A stretch of 64,000 bases of DNA from Anaerolineae bacterium. Lineage in GTDB: Bacteria > Chloroflexota > Anaerolineae > Aggregatilineales > Phototrophicaceae. Of the stretch, positions 8,550-17,046 are shown in pieces (within the stretch, counting starts at the first letter, position 1; each line of letters opens with the position of its first letter). The stretch spans positions 1-64,000 of the forward strand of contig JALHOR010000017.1 of assembly GCA_022842885.1 (NCBI GenBank), written 5' to 3'. The position numbers and the translations under genes are program-made. The notes under the pieces were generated by a model. The model saw nothing but the letters and a program-made list of their open reading frames with translations, was not told the origin of the DNA and searched no databases.

Positions 8550-9155
8550 ATGCATAATCGTTGGCTAGGGGTATGGTTCGTTGTTATTGTCATAGCTGTG
8601 GTCGCTTGTAATCCGCAAGCTCCCCAAGAATTACCGACTATTGTCCCAGAAAATACAACAGTACCACCGACAGAAGTTCCCGCGCAATCCGTTGAAGTCA
8701 CACCAACGGCATCTGTCACGCCACCCCGCACCCGCCCGACGCTGCCACCGACTTGGACACCTGTGCCAAGCGAAACACCGCTGCCGACGGAAACGGAAAC
8801 ACCGCCGCCAACTCCCACATTTTTTGCGCCCACAGCGGCACTCCCAGAAGGGTGCAATGTGTTCCAGATTGATTTTGAGCGCAGTGCCACTGATTTCCGT
8901 ATTGGAACAGCGCCCACCGTATCTTGGGTAGCTGTGCCGGAAGCTGTGCGGTATCGGGTGTCATTGAAGACGCTAAGAGGGACTACCATCAAAGATGATA
9001 TTTTCATTGCCGAAACGCAGTACACCTTTGCCGCAGAATTATTTGAGCAAGGTGTTCAATATGGTTGGGAAGTGTATCCCATCAATACGCTCGGCGACCA
9101 AATGTGCTTCCAACGCGGCGGTGAATTATATCCAGTGCTGCGCTTGGGCAATTAA
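8550..9155 (+). CDS. Lipoprotein with Thr/Pro-rich linker and Fn3-like C-terminal domain
   Basis: A 201-residue lipoprotein. The start is the ATG at 8550 after GGAGAGAG; an upstream ATG at 8514 lies inside the previous gene. The signal peptide MHNRWLGVWFVVIVIAVVAC ends in a lipobox Cys at residue 20. A Pro/Thr-rich spacer follows (about 22-95), then a compact beta-rich domain (about 100-200) with VSWVAVPEAVRYRVSL, which looks like a fibronectin-type III fold. It is probably anchored on the outer face of the membrane. Function unknown; it is the last gene of the haemoglobin set. Confidence 0.8.
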   Translation: MHNRWLGVWFVVIVIAVVACNPQAPQELPTIVPENTTVPPTEVPAQSVEVTPTASVTPPRTRPTLPPTWTPVPSETPLPTETETPPPTPTFFAPTAALPEGCNVFQIDFERSATDFRIGTAPTVSWVAVPEAVRYRVSLKTLRGTTIKDDIFIAETQYTFAAELFEQGVQYGWEVYPINTLGDQMCFQRGGELYPVLRLGN

Positions 9156-9167
9156 TCAAGTTCAACA

Positions 9168-9199
9168 ATCAGGGATAACACAACTTGGTTATCCCTGAT
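9168..9199. terminator. Perfect inverted repeat between convergent genes
   Basis: A perfect 12-bp stem (ATCAGGGATAAC / GTTATCCCTGAT) with an 8-base loop sits between the lipoprotein stop and the thyX stop. It lacks a T tract on either side, so it may act as a bidirectional barrier or 3' stabiliser rather than a classic intrinsic terminator. Confidence 0.6.
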
Positions 9200-9205
9200 G
9201 ACGGC

Positions 9206-11071
9206 TTACTCTGGCTTGAGGATATATTCTTCAAAGGCTTCGGCTGTCCACGGTAGGGCAGGTTTAAAAAAATGCTCATAAATGGCTTGGGCATATACCC
9301 GAATTTCGTATTGGGCTTCATCTGCCATGCGTAATTTTAGGAAGTGCATCAAATTATGAGCATCTACTTTGACAACCCAAGTGTAATACACGCTGAACCC
9401 CGGCAAGAAAAACCGTGCCATCTCACGAGAGACACCCGTTTTTAATGCCTCCTCATACAAGCGATAACTTGCCTCGTAGTGGGCAACCAATTTTTCAGTC
9501 AAGGCATGGTTTTCTTCGTCGGTGACTTGCCCCTCACTCGCTTGTTTATTGTCTTTGGATTGTTTGCGCCAAACATCCGGCACATAAAAATCATTCTCTT
9601 CAAATTCGGTATAGCGCCCTGAGTTATGAACGATAAACCAATTCGCAACAAAGTTAGGATAACGACCATCTACAACTAGGTCATACATCTGACGCTCACC
9701 CACATATTCAATGTTTGTTATGTTTACTAGGTGAGGAGTAGACTTTCCATTTCGCCAATCTCGCGCCTCATAAAAAGAGGATTTTGAAAAAGGTTCAAAG
9801 CCAGTACCAGCGCGAAGATTTTTAGCGAACTCATATTCAAGATGATTGGCATGGATATAGCGATGGCAGCTTTCATGTAGAGTGATTAGATTATCTACAT
9901 CACACGCTTTGGTTATATCTGCCCAAACTGGGATTATATGGTGAGCATGAAAACCGTCTTGTGAATTTGCTACTTCACCACAGAAGGCACACTTATAGTT
10001 ATCACGTTCAAAAATGAAAGGAGAAATATCTGTTGTCCACCGTCCAATATTTTCTCGCTCAGTACTCATTCCTCCTTTCCAAAAATGACATTCTTCTCCA
10101 CGTAGAACAGATTCACTTGCACGTTTGCGTCGTACAAGGTTTTGTTCCACAGTTTCATTTAAGCTATAAGACAAATTCTTATTCCAAGCTGCATGACCTT
10201 TTTTGAAGCGATTATTTTGACTACGTTCAGGTAATGTTAAATTATGAACTTTCAAGTATTTCCGTATTGTATGCGTAGAACACCCAGCTAATTCAGCAAT
10301 TTCTTTTACAGATAATCGCCGAGTATGATATTGGTATTTTAGCCAATCAACACTTGTGTATAATTCTGCGGTTTCTAGCGGTTTTCCATTTACATGAACC
10401 TGTGGAAGTTCACGCCAGACAGCACGTTCATTCACTACTTTTAGCCCAGTAGCATCTCTTAATGTTTTCCAACCATCCTCGAAAAGAAACTGATGATCGG
10501 CACTACAAATAATCGTATTGCCTTCGCTTGTGGTAATACGAAATCCCGGTTTTATACCAGCATCTACAACATCGCCAATTCGTGCTGTAGTTAATAACAT
10601 GGATTCTTCATCAAGTATTCTAAGTTGCATATTTTGAAGACGTTTACGCTCCCATGTATTCCAGCGACGAAACAGGTCTTTTAGTTTAATTTTTGAGCCG
10701 ACCCGGAAACTGCCTTTTTCAATTTGTTCCGGTTTATCAAAGATAATTTCTGTTTCTCCATCCAAACACTGGGCATTCATATTCCAAGTTCTGTGTCGAA
10801 CCCATTGCCAAAATGTGACAACTGGGGCTTTAATACGAAACTTAAATTCAACCATCTCAAACGGAGACGTGTGTTTATGTCTTAAAAGATAAAAGAGTAA
10901 TTTTTTATCTTTTTCATCGCCCTTGCTTTCGCCCAAAAAACTCACTCGCGCCGCATTGACAATCGCCAAGTCGCCGCTGATATTGGAAGCAGGGTGCGGC
11001 ATCAAATCAATGAGTTCAATAAACCCTTTATCGAGCAGGGGAACCGATTTACCGATGAGTGTCTCGGTCAT
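9206..11071 (-). CDS. thyX: Flavin-dependent thymidylate synthase ThyX, interrupted by an intein
   Basis: The frame is 621 residues from the ATG at 11071, which has GGAGG five bases upstream (an in-frame ATG at 11086 lacks one). The mature enzyme is made of residues 1-101 and 484-621, about 239 residues, normal for ThyX. It converts dUMP to dTMP with methylene-tetrahydrofolate, FAD and NADPH. The N-part has VNAARVSF and ends in the ThyX signature WQWVRHRTWNMNAQ; the signature resumes after the intein with SGRYTEF. The C-part has SREMARFFLPGFSVYYTW and DAHNLMHFLKLR. The intein must splice out to give activity, because it splits the conserved RHRxxSxNxxSxR-type loop. No thyA is in the window. 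Confidence 0.96.
   Translation of the reverse strand: MTETLIGKSVPLLDKGFIELIDLMPHPASNISGDLAIVNAARVSFLGESKGDEKDKKLLFYLLRHKHTSPFEMVEFKFRIKAPVVTFWQWVRHRTWNMNAQCLDGETEIIFDKPEQIEKGSFRVGSKIKLKDLFRRWNTWERKRLQNMQLRILDEESMLLTTARIGDVVDAGIKPGFRITTSEGNTIICSADHQFLFEDGWKTLRDATGLKVVNERAVWRELPQVHVNGKPLETAELYTSVDWLKYQYHTRRLSVKEIAELAGCSTHTIRKYLKVHNLTLPERSQNNRFKKGHAAWNKNLSYSLNETVEQNLVRRKRASESVLRGEECHFWKGGMSTERENIGRWTTDISPFIFERDNYKCAFCGEVANSQDGFHAHHIIPVWADITKACDVDNLITLHESCHRYIHANHLEYEFAKNLRAGTGFEPFSKSSFYEARDWRNGKSTPHLVNITNIEYVGERQMYDLVVDGRYPNFVANWFIVHNSGRYTEFEENDFYVPDVWRKQSKDNKQASEGQVTDEENHALTEKLVAHYEASYRLYEEALKTGVSREMARFFLPGFSVYYTWVVKVDAHNLMHFLKLRMADEAQYEIRVYAQAIYEHFFKPALPWTAEAFEEYILKPE
9623..10768 (-). mobile_element. 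ThyX intein with HNH homing endonuclease and a helix-turn-helix module
   Basis: The in-frame insertion of 382 residues begins with the splicing Cys1 (CLDGETEI) and ends with the His-Asn pair of IVHN, followed by extein Ser+1. Block B is IICSADHQFLF and block F is MYDLVVDGRYPNFVANWF. Between the splicing halves are a short helix-turn-helix (SVKEIAELAGCSTHTIRKYL), like the NUMOD-type DNA-binding modules of homing enzymes, and an HNH domain (CAFCG, HAHHIIPVW, HESCHRYIH). All key splicing and nuclease residues are present, so it looks active. The DNA is visibly richer in A+T than thyX, which fits recent transfer. The site, inside the FAD/dUMP signature, is a typical choice for inteins. Confidence 0.97.
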
Positions 11072-11173
11072 CAACGCCTCCATCATTATCAGAATAGGTG
11101 GGAAATATGCAGACCAGTATAGAGAAAAATTGCGGATAATCAGCGCAAAAGGGTTAGAAAGTTGTTCTAATTC

Positions 11174-11752
11174 TTAGGGCTGAAGGTATTGTAAGGATAA
11201 CCGAATACGTTCTTGCAGGTCTTTGGGTGCGTTGGCGGGCAATGCTTGGATGGCGGTTTGTGCCTCTACGATGCTGAAACCTAAGCCGACTAAGGCATCC
11301 ATCACATCGCTGTTCATATCATCAAAGGCTTCGCCGGGAATAGCATCTAGCCCGGTAGGAAGTTTGTCTTTAAGTTCAAGCAGAATTTTCTGAGCAGTCT
11401 TTTTGCCAATACCGGGAACACGAGTCAGGATTTCGGCTCGTTCAGTGACGACGGCATTGCGTAAATTATCGGTGCTGAGATTGCTCAGAATGGCTATCGC
11501 CAGCCGCGGGCCCACGCCACTCACTTTGAGCAGTGTATCAAACATGTCGCGCTCATAGTCGCCTGCAAAACCATACAATGTCAACGAGTCTTCGCGCACG
11601 ATGAGCCGGGTATAAATAAAAGCAGTTTCGCCGGGTTGGCATTTTTCTAGTGCTGGACGGGTGGCAATAATTTCGATGCCGACACCGCCCACCAATATCA
11701 CGACGCTATCTTGACTATTTTGGGCGACCATGCCTTGTATGCTGGCAATCAT
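11174..11752 (-). CDS. ruvA: Holliday junction branch migration protein RuvA
   Basis: The 192-residue protein has the RuvA layout: an N-terminal OB fold (MIASIQGMVAQNSQDSVVIL, FIYTRLIVREDSLTLYGF), a double helix-hairpin-helix region (LLKVSGVGPRLAIAIL and LTRVPGIGKKTAQKIL) and a small C-terminal domain (VMDALVGLGFSIVEAQTAI) that contacts RuvB. It binds four-way junctions and loads RuvB motors. It follows ruvC after 12 bases. ruvB lies about 40 kb away with queA. Confidence 0.97.
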   Translation of the reverse strand: MIASIQGMVAQNSQDSVVILVGGVGIEIIATRPALEKCQPGETAFIYTRLIVREDSLTLYGFAGDYERDMFDTLLKVSGVGPRLAIAILSNLSTDNLRNAVVTERAEILTRVPGIGKKTAQKILLELKDKLPTGLDAIPGEAFDDMNSDVMDALVGLGFSIVEAQTAIQALPANAPKDLQERIRLSLQYLQP

Positions 11753-11764
11753 AAGCGGACTTTC

Positions 11765-12259
11765 TTATTCGGCGAGTAAACCACCCAAACTGCCCAATTG
11801 GATATTGGTAATGGCGATAGCGAGGGCGTCGGCGGCGTCATCTGGGCGTGGGATAGAGTCTAAATTCAAGAGCAAACGTACCATTTCTTGCATTTGGTGT
11901 TTATCCGCGCCGCCATACCCGGAAGTCGTTTGCTTAATCTGATTGGGCTTATATTCATGGATAACAATGCCCGCTTTTTGCAGCGCCAACAAAATTACCC
12001 CACGCCCTTGCGCTACGGTAATTGCCGTTGTTACATTGCGAGCAAAAAATAATTCTTCCACACCGGCGCTATCCGGCTGATACAGTGTCGCCAATGCCAT
12101 TACTTCGTCATAAATCATTGCCAAGCGTTCTGGCATCGCCATCGTCGCAGGCGTGCGGATAACGCCATAGTGAACTGCCTGTAGCGAACTATCTGGCAGT
12201 TCACGGACTAATCCGAACCCAATGATGGCGGTGCCTGGGTCAATGCCAAGTGAGAGCAT
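11765..12259 (-). CDS. ruvC: Holliday junction resolvase RuvC
   Basis: The 164-residue endonuclease has LSLGIDPGTAIIGFG with the first catalytic Asp, GVEELFFARN with the Glu, and the C-terminal acidic pair in DDAADALAIAI. It cuts Holliday junctions symmetrically after RuvAB branch migration. Its ATG overlaps the yebC stop by one base (TAATG), and ruvA follows 12 bases downstream, so yebC-ruvC-ruvA form one operon, an order common in many bacteria. Confidence 0.97.
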   Translation of the reverse strand: MLSLGIDPGTAIIGFGLVRELPDSSLQAVHYGVIRTPATMAMPERLAMIYDEVMALATLYQPDSAGVEELFFARNVTTAITVAQGRGVILLALQKAGIVIHEYKPNQIKQTTSGYGGADKHQMQEMVRLLLNLDSIPRPDDAADALAIAITNIQLGSLGGLLAE

Positions 12260-13011
12260 TAGGCAGTTTCAAACGCTGCTAAAACTTCTTGGCTCATTGC
12301 AAGGTTAGAAGCTACACCTTGGGTATCATCTAGTTCTTCCAGTTTTTCCATCAGGCGCATATTCTGAACAGCTTTATCTGCCGGAACTTCCGTTTCTTCT
12401 TTTGCCATCCAGCGTAGTTCCGAATCTTCGACTTCGTAACCAGCATCGGCGAGTGCCTGTTCAACAGCCGCAAACGCTTCACGCGGGGTATAAACAGTCA
12501 CCGTGCCTTCATCATCTTCGACATCATCAGCACCTGCTTCTGCCGCTACCAAAAAGACTTCATCAAAATTTAGATTATCCCCTTTAAGGGTGATGCAGCC
12601 TTTTTGCGCGAACTGCCATGCCACCGACCCCGCCGCCGCTAACTTGCCGCCATTGCGATTGAGAACGGCTTTAATTTCTGCTAAGGTGCGATTGGTGTTG
12701 TCGGTCATCACTTCAATCATGAAGGCAATGCCCTCCACGCCATAGGCTTCATAGGTGATTTCGTCTAACGAACCACCTTCCAATTCGCCCGTGCCTTTTT
12801 TGACAGCGCGTTCAATATTTTCACGCGGCATGTTAGCGGCTTTGGCTTTGGCAATTGCCAATTTTAATTTGGCATTATTCACTTCATCGCCGCCGCCTTC
12901 GCGGGCGGCAATGGTAATGTCGCGCCCAATGCGGGTAAAAATCTTCCCGCGTTTGGCATCTTCTGCCCCTTTTCTGCGTTTGATTGTAGACCATTTACTA
13001 TGCCCGGACAT
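12259..13011 (-). CDS. yebC: YebC/PmpR-family regulatory protein (TACO1-like)
   Basis: The protein begins MSGHSKWSTIKRRKGAED, the family signature, from the ATG at 13011 with GGGAG nine bases upstream; an ATG two codons earlier is too close to that site. At 250 residues it has normal length. The glycine-rich EGGGDEVNN and the NGGKLAAAGSVAWQF segment are typical. Family members have been described as DNA-binding regulators and, more recently, as translation factors that relieve ribosome stalling at proline stretches. It heads the operon with ruvC and ruvA. Confidence 0.96.
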   Translation of the reverse strand: MSGHSKWSTIKRRKGAEDAKRGKIFTRIGRDITIAAREGGGDEVNNAKLKLAIAKAKAANMPRENIERAVKKGTGELEGGSLDEITYEAYGVEGIAFMIEVMTDNTNRTLAEIKAVLNRNGGKLAAAGSVAWQFAQKGCITLKGDNLNFDEVFLVAAEAGADDVEDDEGTVTVYTPREAFAAVEQALADAGYEVEDSELRWMAKEETEVPADKAVQNMRLMEKLEELDDTQGVASNLAMSQEVLAAFETA

Positions 13012-13059
13012 AAGCATCTGCTCCCATTATGAATTATCATTTCGCGCTGAATATCGCCC

Positions 13060-13065
13060 ATTATA
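13060..13065 (-). promoter_or_regulatory. Probable -10 box for yebC-ruvC-ruvA
   Basis: On the minus strand this reads TATAAT, about 50 bases before the yebC ATG. No clear -35 box is seen, so the call is moderate. Confidence 0.4.
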
Positions 13066-13102
13066 ACCTAGAATCCAGAGAGTACGGTAGGCTGTGGTGG
13101 TG

Positions 13103-13111
13103 TGCTATAAT
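13103..13111 (+). promoter_or_regulatory. Extended -10 promoter element for the following plus-strand gene
   Basis: TGCTATAAT matches the extended -10 form (TGn then TATAAT) and lies 25 bases before the TTG start at 13137. No -35 box is evident, as is usual for extended -10 promoters. It diverges from the yebC promoter. Confidence 0.5.
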
Positions 13112-13136
13112 GCCTGTCGTGAGCGATAAATAAGTA

Positions 13137-14555
13137 TTGAATCCGATTAGCAAAGGGGCGCGTGGCGTCTTGGAATCGCTGGATACCGCAACTTATATTA
13201 CCCCCGAAATGGAAAAACAAACCCAACGCCTTGCATGGTTGATTGTCTTGGTGGCGTTTGGTGTGTTTTGTTCGGTTTGTATCGGCAGTACAACGGGTGT
13301 TTACTTTTTTTTCTTTGAATCCACAATTGCCTTAGAGTCGGTGCTGCACGTTGGGCGTGGCACTGCTGTGATTACAACTGAAGATTTGGTGGAACGTGGG
13401 ATACGCGGTCAAGATGCCTATAGCTTGGTGAATCGTCCGGCACAAGTCAGTACCGATTCGCAATCTCAATTTACAATGTCATTTTATGTTACCGATGAAA
13501 ATCAACTATCGCAGCTTGTTGCGGCTGTGACTTTAAAAAATACCAGTGCTTTCTCCTTACGGCGGGCGAATCGTCCGCGTTTTGAGTGGAGCAATGGGCG
13601 TTATGAAATTGAACTACAAAATTTTACAGGCGAAATGGATGTCGTGGTGTTGGGTGCGCCTAATCGGGCGTTGCTCATGCGAATCTATACTCAGCGTGAC
13701 GAGTTGGTGTATATCAATCAACCGGGACGTTATATGCTGAGTGCCAATGATGTCTATTTTCATGCCGCGAATCGTGCTGGCGAAGCGATTTTGTTTTCGG
13801 CTAACCGCGAAAGCAATTTGCTGATTCCCGCCGGACAGGAGGGGCGTATTTTTGTCGGGCGTAATCCTGTATTTTATCCAGCACGAGTCAATTTATTGGA
13901 AAACAGTTTATTTGTGTTCGATATGCCCGCCAATTCTGGGGATGAGATTACGACTTTACCGGGACGGTGGGGATGTGCCAATGTGCAAGCCGATTTGCCG
14001 CGTGGGGTATATTTGCTAGGCACGGTGGATGGACGCCCAGCGTTACGACTGCGCCGCGCCGAAGATGCTAGCACCAATGGCGAAACGCGCTGCAAACAAC
14101 CGTTTGCCGGCATAGGCAAAAGTGTTAGTGCTTTTAATTATCTGGAATTAGAAACTACTTTTTATCTGAATTATCAATCATTGAGTGAATGCGGGGTAGA
14201 AGGTAGTGAGTGTCCGTTGATGCTGCATTTGCAATATGTGGATACCAATGGTGTCCCGCGTGAGTGGTATCAGGGATTTTATTATAATTTGAATCCGGCA
14301 TTCGATGCTTATAAACAACGCTGCGCCAGTTGTATGCAAGACCATCTTCAGATCAATGAAAAAACGTGGTATACGTTTGAAACAGGCAATTTGTTTAATG
14401 TGCTGCCTGCGGACGCACGCCCGGCATCCATTACCAATGTTGAGTTTTATGCGTCTGGGCATCAATATGATACATTTATCAGCGATATTGCTTTATATGC
14501 TGGTTTCGTAGATGCGACTGTGCCAGTAGATGTTGTGCCACAAGCAGGCAATTAA
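13137..14555 (+). CDS. Membrane-anchored extracellular protein, unknown
   Basis: A 472-residue protein I do not recognise. The TTG at 13137 is the only start that keeps the whole frame; an ATG at 13209 (residue 25) is the alternative, but neither has a good Shine-Dalgarno site. One membrane helix lies at about residues 35-58 (LAWLIVLVAFGVFCSVCIGS), with the rest outside. The ectodomain is beta-rich and the last 150 residues carry paired Cys (CGVEGSEC, CASC) that could form disulfides, with a jellyroll-like look. It meets radC tail to tail, overlapping by 4 bp. Confidence 0.7.
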   Translation: MNPISKGARGVLESLDTATYITPEMEKQTQRLAWLIVLVAFGVFCSVCIGSTTGVYFFFFESTIALESVLHVGRGTAVITTEDLVERGIRGQDAYSLVNRPAQVSTDSQSQFTMSFYVTDENQLSQLVAAVTLKNTSAFSLRRANRPRFEWSNGRYEIELQNFTGEMDVVVLGAPNRALLMRIYTQRDELVYINQPGRYMLSANDVYFHAANRAGEAILFSANRESNLLIPAGQEGRIFVGRNPVFYPARVNLLENSLFVFDMPANSGDEITTLPGRWGCANVQADLPRGVYLLGTVDGRPALRLRRAEDASTNGETRCKQPFAGIGKSVSAFNYLELETTFYLNYQSLSECGVEGSECPLMLHLQYVDTNGVPREWYQGFYYNLNPAFDAYKQRCASCMQDHLQINEKTWYTFETGNLFNVLPADARPASITNVEFYASGHQYDTFISDIALYAGFVDATVPVDVVPQAGN

Positions 14556-15250
14556 TCCTGAAATGCCAAACCCATTTCTCGTAAAGAAACCCACGCTTGT
14601 TGCCCGATAATAATATGGTCAAGCAATTGAATATCTAATAATTTGCCTGCGGCGATAAGCGTGCGCGTTATTTCCACATCTTCAGGCGAAGGTTGCGGGT
14701 CGCCCGAAGGGTGATTATGGATGAACAAAATTGCTGGACTGTTGCGGGTAATGGCTTCTCGGTACACTTCTGCCACGCGCACAATGGACATGTTGACGGT
14801 TCCCATATAAATCGTGGGGATGGCAATCACACGCCGACTGCTATCCAACAACATCACGCGCACCTGTTCTTGGGCGAGATATGCCATATCTTGCACCAAG
14901 CGCACCGCATCGGTTGCCGATTGTATCCGCTGCCGTTCATCCACAGGTAAAGCACTCAGACGTTTGCCCATTTCCAGCGATGCCAAAATTTGGCTGATAC
15001 GTGCATTCCCCAAGCCTTTAATACGCTGCAATTCCGGCGCGGTGATGCGGGCTAACCCATTTAACCCGCCGGATTCGGCTAAAATGCGCGTTGCCAATTG
15101 CAAAACATTCTCTTGTTTTGTACCAGTACCTAAAATAATTGCCAATAATTCAGCAGTGGAAAGTGAGTCTGCGCCGCTGTTGAGCAATCGTTCCCGCGGA
15201 CGGTCGGCATCGGGCATATCATGGATTGTGATGTGATGGTTTTCCGGCAT
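14552..15250 (-). CDS. radC: RadC-family JAB-domain protein
   Basis: A 232-residue protein of the RadC (UPF0758) family. The N-terminal half has a helix-hairpin-helix (LQRIKGLGNARISQIL) and the C-terminal half has the JAMM metal motif HNHPSGDPQPSPED. The family was once linked to DNA repair; current evidence for that role is weak, and the biochemical activity is unsettled. It is a single gene reading away from the Bat operon, from a region that also holds the promoter of that operon. Confidence 0.95.
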   Translation of the reverse strand: MPENHHITIHDMPDADRPRERLLNSGADSLSTAELLAIILGTGTKQENVLQLATRILAESGGLNGLARITAPELQRIKGLGNARISQILASLEMGKRLSALPVDERQRIQSATDAVRLVQDMAYLAQEQVRVMLLDSSRRVIAIPTIYMGTVNMSIVRVAEVYREAITRNSPAILFIHNHPSGDPQPSPEDVEITRTLIAAGKLLDIQLLDHIIIGQQAWVSLREMGLAFQD

Positions 15251-15287
15251 AGCCTATATCAAATCCTTATCAGTGGGCATCCGCCTG

Positions 15288-15293
15288 ATTATA
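15288..15293 (-). promoter_or_regulatory. Probable -10 box for radC
   Basis: On the minus strand this reads TATAAT, 38 bases before the radC ATG. The -35 region is weak. Confidence 0.4.
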
Positions 15294-15297
15294 ACAA

Positions 15298-15326
15298 TTG
15301 CGTGCAAAACACCTCATGCTTATACT
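15298..15326 (+). promoter_or_regulatory. Sigma-70-type promoter ahead of the zinc-ribbon gene and Bat cluster
   Basis: TTGCGT (15298-15303) and TATACT (15321-15326) are separated by exactly 17 bases, a good match to the housekeeping promoter. It lies 36 bases before the ATG at 15362. Confidence 0.65.
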
Positions 15327-15361
15327 GACATCTAAACAGGTTTTGTTCAGGATGTGGTGCT

Positions 15362-15964
15362 ATGGATTTTCCAATTGATAATAATGTGCTGCTTGGCATC
15401 GCGGTATATGGCGGGGTAGTGCTGGCGGCATTTTGGTTAGCGATGATTATTTGGGCGTATCGGGATATGCGGGCGCGTTCCCGCGATGGGCTAGCGCAGT
15501 TGTTGGTGGCGCTGCTGGTGGCAGTGCTGAATATCCCCGGTTTATTTGTGTATATTTTGCTGCGCCCGCGTGAAACGTTGGCAGAAGCGTATGAACGCTC
15601 GCTAGAAGAAGAAGCCTTGTTGCAAGAAATTGAAGAAAAGCCCGTTTGCCCCGGCTGTGGTCAGCGCGTACAAGACGATTGGCAAGCCTGTCCAGCGTGC
15701 CATACTCGGCTGAAAAAGGCGTGCCACGTTTGCCATAATTTATTAGAACTGCCTTGGATGCTCTGCCCGTATTGTGCCTCACCGCAGCCGGCGTACATGC
15801 CAGATGATGGGGTAGTCAATTCTTCGCGGCATATTCAACGCACGCCGCCACAGCCCCCCGCCATTGCCGATAAATGGTTGCAACCACAGCGGCGCGGCAA
15901 CGCTCCACAACAGCCCCCATACCCTGCGCCAGAAACACCGGGCTTCGTGGAGGATGATTATTAG
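15362..15964 (+). CDS. Membrane protein with cytoplasmic double zinc ribbon
   Basis: The 200-residue protein has two membrane helices at about residues 9-30 and 44-66, a short acidic linker, then four CxxC knuckles (CPGCG, CPACH, CHVCH, CPYCA) that form a double zinc ribbon at about 97-143. The tail is Pro/Gln-rich and probably disordered. It likely serves as an adaptor at the membrane. It has the same orientation as the MoxR-Bat genes, but a 92-base gap separates it from moxR, so membership in that operon is likely but not certain. Confidence 0.8.
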   Translation: MDFPIDNNVLLGIAVYGGVVLAAFWLAMIIWAYRDMRARSRDGLAQLLVALLVAVLNIPGLFVYILLRPRETLAEAYERSLEEEALLQEIEEKPVCPGCGQRVQDDWQACPACHTRLKKACHVCHNLLELPWMLCPYCASPQPAYMPDDGVVNSSRHIQRTPPQPPAIADKWLQPQRRGNAPQQPPYPAPETPGFVEDDY

Positions 15965-16056
15965 AAGTTATACCCCAATCGTCCGGTATTGCGCTCTGTC
16001 ATTTTCGATTACAATATCCAATGGAGATTGATCAACCCACATAGAATTTAGTGTTT

Positions 16057-17046
16057 ATGACCCGTTCTATCCGTGAATTGAATGAGTGCGTCCAGCGCGA
16101 AGCCGCTTTTGTAGAGCCATTGTTGACCGAAACCGGACGAATCATCGTGGGGCAAACGATGATGATTCAGCGAATGTTGGTGGCATTGCTCTCTGATGGG
16201 CATATCTTAATCGAAGGCGTGCCGGGGCTGGCGAAGACACTGGCAGTTCGCACGTTGTCATCCAGCATTAGCGCCCATTTCCAACGGATTCAGTTCACAC
16301 CGGATTTGCTGCCCGCCGATTTGATTGGCACACAAATTTATAATCCTCGTACAGGCACTTTTGCTGCCCGCCGTGGTCCCGTCTTTGCTAATATTGTGTT
16401 AGCAGATGAAATTAACCGCGCCCCGGCAAAAGTCCAATCGGCATTATTAGAAGCCATGGAAGAACGCCAAGTGACGTTAGGCGAAGAAACCTTTAAACTC
16501 GATGACCCGTTCATGGTTTTGGCAACCCAGAATCCCATCGAACAAGAAGGGACATATCCGCTGCCAGAAGCGCAATTAGACCGTTTCATGCTCAAAATTA
16601 TCATTGATTATCCCACTCGTGATGATGAACGTGAAATCATCAATCGTATGACCGGCGAAAAACCGGCAGCACCCCAACCTGTCATAGACGCCGCCGCAAT
16701 TCAAAAAGCCCGTAAAATCATTCACGAGATTTATGTGGATGATAAAATTAAAGAGTATGTGTTAGATATTGTGTTTGCCACGCGCCAACCTGCCAAAAAT
16801 GGCATGAAACGCCTGCAAACGCTCATCGAAACGGGGGCATCGCCGCGTGCGACCATTTGGCTCATCAAAGCCGCCAAAGCCAATGCCTTTTTAAGCGGGC
16901 GTGGTTATGTGACGCCCGATGATATTAAGTTGCTTGCGCCGGATGTGCTGCGACATCGCATCATCACCAGTTTTGAAGCGCAGGCAGAAGGCATCACAGG
17001 CGATAAAATTATTGATGTGATTCTGAGCAAGGTAGAAGTGCCTTGA
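16057..17046 (+). CDS. moxR: MoxR-family AAA+ ATPase
   Basis: A 329-residue AAA+ chaperone. Walker A is EGVPGLAKT, Walker B is IVLADEINRAPAKVQ, sensor 1 is LATQNPIEQEGTYPLPEAQ, and the C-terminal lid has the typical SPRATIWLIKAAKANAFL. The ATG at 16057 was preferred over a GTG two codons before. MoxR proteins act with VWA-domain proteins to insert metals or mature envelope or enzyme complexes, and they open operons of exactly this kind. The stop overlaps the DUF58 ATG (TGATG). Confidence 0.95.
   Translation: MTRSIRELNECVQREAAFVEPLLTETGRIIVGQTMMIQRMLVALLSDGHILIEGVPGLAKTLAVRTLSSSISAHFQRIQFTPDLLPADLIGTQIYNPRTGTFAARRGPVFANIVLADEINRAPAKVQSALLEAMEERQVTLGEETFKLDDPFMVLATQNPIEQEGTYPLPEAQLDRFMLKIIIDYPTRDDEREIINRMTGEKPAAPQPVIDAAAIQKARKIIHEIYVDDKIKEYVLDIVFATRQPAKNGMKRLQTLIETGASPRATIWLIKAAKANAFLSGRGYVTPDDIKLLAPDVLRHRIITSFEAQAEGITGDKIIDVILSKVEVP

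Noticed and set aside
9842-10142. HNH domain as a free-standing homing endonuclease gene
   Set aside because: It is in frame with thyX on both sides and flanked by complete intein splicing blocks, so it is part of the intein.
14178-14465. Minus-strand open frames inside the unknown anchored protein gene
   Set aside because: They lack ribosome sites and any family features and run opposite a longer frame that has a membrane anchor and a promoter.
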